Below, piece after piece: positions 5,600-7,970 of a stretch of DNA of 7,970 nt. A program made the position numbers and the translations under genes. The first letter of the stretch is position 1; the number at the start of each line of letters is the position of its first letter. The stretch is from contig JAKURJ010000073.1 in assembly GCA_022452125.1 (NCBI GenBank), forward strand, positions 1 through 7,970, given 5' to 3'. Below the pieces are notes generated by a model. That model saw only the letters and a list, made by a program, of their open reading frames with translations, was not told the origin of the DNA and did no database searches. The DNA is from Candidatus Poseidoniaceae archaeon (GTDB lineage: Archaea; Thermoplasmatota; Poseidoniia; Poseidoniales; Poseidoniaceae).

Positions 5600-7021
5600 A
5601 TGTTGGAAGATTGGGTTTCTGTTGGATACCTAGTATCTGCAATATTCTTCATCTTTGGTCTAAAAAATCTAGGCCATCCTCGTACTGCACCTAGAGGAAA
5701 CCAGTACGGTATGTTGGGAATGGCAATCGCTGTTGTTACTACAATTATCGACATGAATTTCTTCCCAGATGGAATTGTAGGATGGACTTTAATCGGTTCA
5801 GGAATTCTAATTGGTTCACTGATTGGTTACATCATGGCAGTCAAGGTCGAGATGACTGGAATGCCGGAGATGGTTGCCCTGTTCAATGGATTTGGTGGAG
5901 CTGCATCTGCACTGGTAGCGCTTTCCGAGACATGGAAGTGGATCGAGACTACATCACCCGAACCTGGATTAGGTGCCACTGTTGCAATTGTTGCAGCCGG
6001 ACTGTCTGCGCTAGTAGGGTGGATGACACTTAGCGGTTCCCTGCTGGCAATGTACAAATTGAAGGGCGGAGTCGAAATTTTCGGCAAGTGGATTCGAACC
6101 CCAACATGGGGTCCTGCATGGCTGAACCCTGTCAAGGCACTATTGTTTGTTTCAGTTTTGGCACTAATTTACCTGTCAATTGAAGACCCAACTAACACTG
6201 ACTACATTTGGGCAATAATTGGAATCTCTTGTGTTCTAGGTATTATCCTAGTTCTACCAATCGGAGGGGCGGACATGCCTGTTGTAGTCAGCCTGTTGAA
6301 CTCATTATCTGGTATTGCAGCAGCATTCACTGGATTCATAATCAACAACAGCGTTCTAATCGTTGCTGGAAGCCTTGTGGGTGCTTCAGGACTAATCCTC
6401 ACTTTCATAATGTGCAAGGCAATGAACCGACAGTTGTTCGATGTTCTCTTCAAGTCATTTGGTGGAGGGGAGAAGCAAGAACTCACTAGAACCAAGGTCG
6501 GTAGTGATGCTGATGAAGTCGCAATGATGGCAGACGGTGCTCAGAAGATCATCATCGTACCAGGTTATGGTATGGCAGTAAGCCAATGTCAGCACCAAGT
6601 CAAGGAATTTGCTGATTTGATGCAAGACAAGTTTGATACTGAAGTAAAATATGCTATTCACCCGGTTGCTGGAAGGATGCCAGGCCACATGAACGTATTA
6701 CTAGCTGAGGCCAATGTTCCATACGAGCAGTTGATTGAAATGGATGACATCAACCCTGAATTCCCAGAATGTGACATGGCGATTGTAATCGGTGCCAATG
6801 ATACTTGTAACCCAGCCGCTAGAACAGGTGAAGGACCGCTAGCAGGAATGCCAATTATCGATGCTGATCAAGCAAGAACTGTTGTAATCATCAAGAGAAG
6901 CCTAAGTGTTGGATATGCAGGAGTGGACAACGACTTATTCTACGAAGACAAGACAATGATGCTATTCGGCGATGGTAAGGCAATGATGACCGACCTCAAC
7001 AACGCAATCAAGGATTTGTGA
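5600..7021 (+). CDS. pntB: Proton-translocating NAD(P) transhydrogenase, beta subunit (domains II and III)
   Basis: Carries most of the membrane proton channel and the NADP(H)-binding domain III. The 473 residues match the usual 460-475. About nine hydrophobic helices occupy residues 5-270. Among them are V-E-M-T-G-M-P-E at 83-90 and G-G-A-D-M-P-V-V-V-S-L-L-N234-S at 222-235. Domain III runs from about 300 to 473: the NADP loop G322-Y-G-M-A, H354-P-V-A-G-R-M-P-G-H-M-N at 354-365, G398-A-N-D-T-C-N-P, K432-R-S for the NADP 2'-phosphate, G-Y-A-G-V at 438-442, and L-F-G-D near the end. Every NADP-binding element is intact. At the place of E. coli beta-His91 the sequence has N96 (A-L-F-N-G-F-G-G), as in the Thermus-type enzyme. 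The start at 5600 gives M-L-E-D-W, with an SD six bases upstream and one base after the pntAB stop. Confidence 0.96.
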   Translation: MLEDWVSVGYLVSAIFFIFGLKNLGHPRTAPRGNQYGMLGMAIAVVTTIIDMNFFPDGIVGWTLIGSGILIGSLIGYIMAVKVEMTGMPEMVALFNGFGGAASALVALSETWKWIETTSPEPGLGATVAIVAAGLSALVGWMTLSGSLLAMYKLKGGVEIFGKWIRTPTWGPAWLNPVKALLFVSVLALIYLSIEDPTNTDYIWAIIGISCVLGIILVLPIGGADMPVVVSLLNSLSGIAAAFTGFIINNSVLIVAGSLVGASGLILTFIMCKAMNRQLFDVLFKSFGGGEKQELTRTKVGSDADEVAMMADGAQKIIIVPGYGMAVSQCQHQVKEFADLMQDKFDTEVKYAIHPVAGRMPGHMNVLLAEANVPYEQLIEMDDINPEFPECDMAIVIGANDTCNPAARTGEGPLAGMPIIDADQARTVVIIKRSLSVGYAGVDNDLFYEDKTMMLFGDGKAMMTDLNNAIKDL

Positions 7022-7029
7022 GTCTAAAT

Positions 7030-7047
7030 CCGCCCCTTTAGGGGCGG
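7030..7047 (+). terminator. GC-rich hairpin after pntB, possible terminator or RNA end
   Basis: CCGCCCC-TTTA-GGGGCGG is a perfect seven-pair, all-GC stem with a four-base loop, starting eight bases after the pntB stop. No T tract follows on the plus strand (CAGGATG comes next), so it is not a classical intrinsic terminator. It could stabilise the pnt mRNA 3' end, mark a processing site, or slow read-through into the next gene. Confidence 0.5.
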
Positions 7048-7093
7048 CAGGATGTGACAATGTTCAATAGGGAACCACAGGTGGCCCTAGATA

Positions 7094-7970
7094 ATGTCCC
7101 GTAGGTTCTCTGTCCTGCTGGTTGCAACTTTAGCTCTGATGCTGGCTGCTCCAGCCTTCGGTAACTCTCAGGGACCACCTTGGTTGCATAACGACCGCAT
7201 AATTCCAGAGGAAGGTTGTTCTTGCCACGGAGCAGGAGGTTCTCCATCCAACGAGGTCATTCTATCAATTAGCGGAGTTCCAAGAGTGTACGAAACCGGA
7301 GCAACATACAACCTCACAATCAGCCTAGCACATGCAACATATGCAGTGGGTGGCTACATGATTTGGGACTATGCAGACGGCAATTTTACACCGGGAGATG
7401 GCTCGAAGTATGTCAAGAGCTCCGGAGGAGCACTATCCCATGATAGTGTTGGAAATGACTGGGCGATAGGATGGACAGCACCAGAGGCAGATGTTGGAGA
7501 TGTTCACTTCTCATTGGCCGGAAACATCGTCGATGAGAGTGGAGCACCTGATGCTGGGGACCACTGGACGATTCTCACCTTCACTGTAAGCGCTCCAGGA
7601 ACAGCAACTGCTGATGTCGATGCAAGTTTGCGAACCATTAGCGTCGGCGATTACGATTCACTATTTGGACAAAAATCTGCTGAAGAAATTGAAGCTGAAA
7701 GACAAGCTGAAGTCGCAAGCGGATATCTTGAGCAAGGTAACCTTTACTTCTGGACTACTCTATCGATTCTAATCGTAGCGGCGGTAATTCAAGGCGAGTT
7801 TTACGAGAGAAGATTTGCGGGTGGTCCACCTCATCTCGACATGAGTCTAGCAATCCCACAAGGTATCCGCAGAGGAGTTCTAACTCTTGGCTTAGCAATC
7901 GGATTCGGCTGGGCTATCGATACGGCCTTACCGTGGGGCTACACATTGGTAATTGGAATGTGCCTTTTGT
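7094..7970 (+). CDS. Secreted, membrane-anchored protein with C-S-C-H motif (Reeler/choice-of-anchor-like, 3'-partial)
   Basis: The frame is open for 292 codons to the window edge. Residues 1-23 form a Sec signal peptide: R3-R4, a hydrophobic core, then A-P-A-F-G. Soon after lies E-G-C42-S-C44-H45-G, followed by an extracellular beta-rich region (about 54-172) with alternating short strands, like Reeler or choice-of-anchor domains often found next to a Cys-Cys-His motif. An acidic, probably helical stretch at 194-214 leads to a membrane helix near 218-233, a basic turn (Y-E-R-R), and further hydrophobic segments at 261-276 and from 281 onward. The motif has one residue between the cysteines, so it is not the standard C-x-x-C-H heme site; metal or atypical heme binding are both open. 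The start ATG at 7094 has CAGGTGG about nine bases upstream. The function is unknown. It follows pntB by 72 bp with a hairpin between. Confidence 0.78.
   Translation, partial: MSRRFSVLLVATLALMLAAPAFGNSQGPPWLHNDRIIPEEGCSCHGAGGSPSNEVILSISGVPRVYETGATYNLTISLAHATYAVGGYMIWDYADGNFTPGDGSKYVKSSGGALSHDSVGNDWAIGWTAPEADVGDVHFSLAGNIVDESGAPDAGDHWTILTFTVSAPGTATADVDASLRTISVGDYDSLFGQKSAEEIEAERQAEVASGYLEQGNLYFWTTLSILIVAAVIQGEFYERRFAGGPPHLDMSLAIPQGIRRGVLTLGLAIGFGWAIDTALPWGYTLVIGMCLL

Noticed and set aside
6208..6489. Plus-strand open frame of 93 codons inside pntB
   Set aside because: Out-of-frame reading of the pntB membrane region, rich in Cys and Trp, with no recognisable domain.
7038..7247. Minus-strand 69-codon open frame over the pntB/secreted-protein gap
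   Set aside because: It overlaps the signal peptide and C-S-C-H region of the plus-strand gene, which has clear protein features, while this frame has none.

Overview
The window looks archaeal, most likely an uncultured marine euryarchaeon of the Poseidoniales (Marine Group II) type. The pointers are a TrmB-family regulator fused to a V4R domain, short intergenic gaps, good Shine-Dalgarno (SD) sites on some genes beside a possible leaderless promoter, and a secreted, membrane-anchored protein of a kind I associate with that group. This placement is inference from gene content. No rRNA or other phylogenetic marker is present. I found no tRNA, rRNA, CRISPR, IS or phage gene.

Layout. (1) 1-2390, plus strand: a 5'-truncated TrmB/V4R regulator, an A-type Fe-S carrier (IscA/ErpA-like) and a short YgfZ/GcvT-like folate-binding Fe-S maintenance protein. 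They are separated by 26 and 10 bp and probably form one transcription unit. (2) 2392-3966, minus strand: mdh (NAD-type malate dehydrogenase) followed by a four-helix cytochrome b561-like protein. The cytochrome converges on ygfZ with a single base between the two stop codons. (3) 3967-4126: a 160-bp divergent control region. (4) 4127-7021, plus strand: a complete three-gene proton-translocating transhydrogenase operon (pntAA, pntAB, pntB), translationally tight and with an SD site before each start. (5) 7022-7093: a short gap with a perfect GC-rich hairpin. (6) 7094 to the window end: a secreted protein with a C-S-C-H motif and C-terminal membrane helices, open at the 3' edge.

How it fits together. 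Malate dehydrogenase makes or uses NADH, and the transhydrogenase uses the proton-motive force to move hydride from NADH to NADP+. Divergent transcription of mdh and pnt from one short region suggests coordinated control of the NADH/NADPH balance. The first block is an Fe-S maturation module that may be under its own ligand-sensing regulator.

The points most worth a second look are: the apparent absence of a membrane histidine at all three positions where transhydrogenases normally place one; the TrmB-V4R regulator beside Fe-S genes; a b561 protein that seems to lack its helix-2 heme histidine; and two 13-bp dyads, one across convergent stop codons and one just before pntAA.
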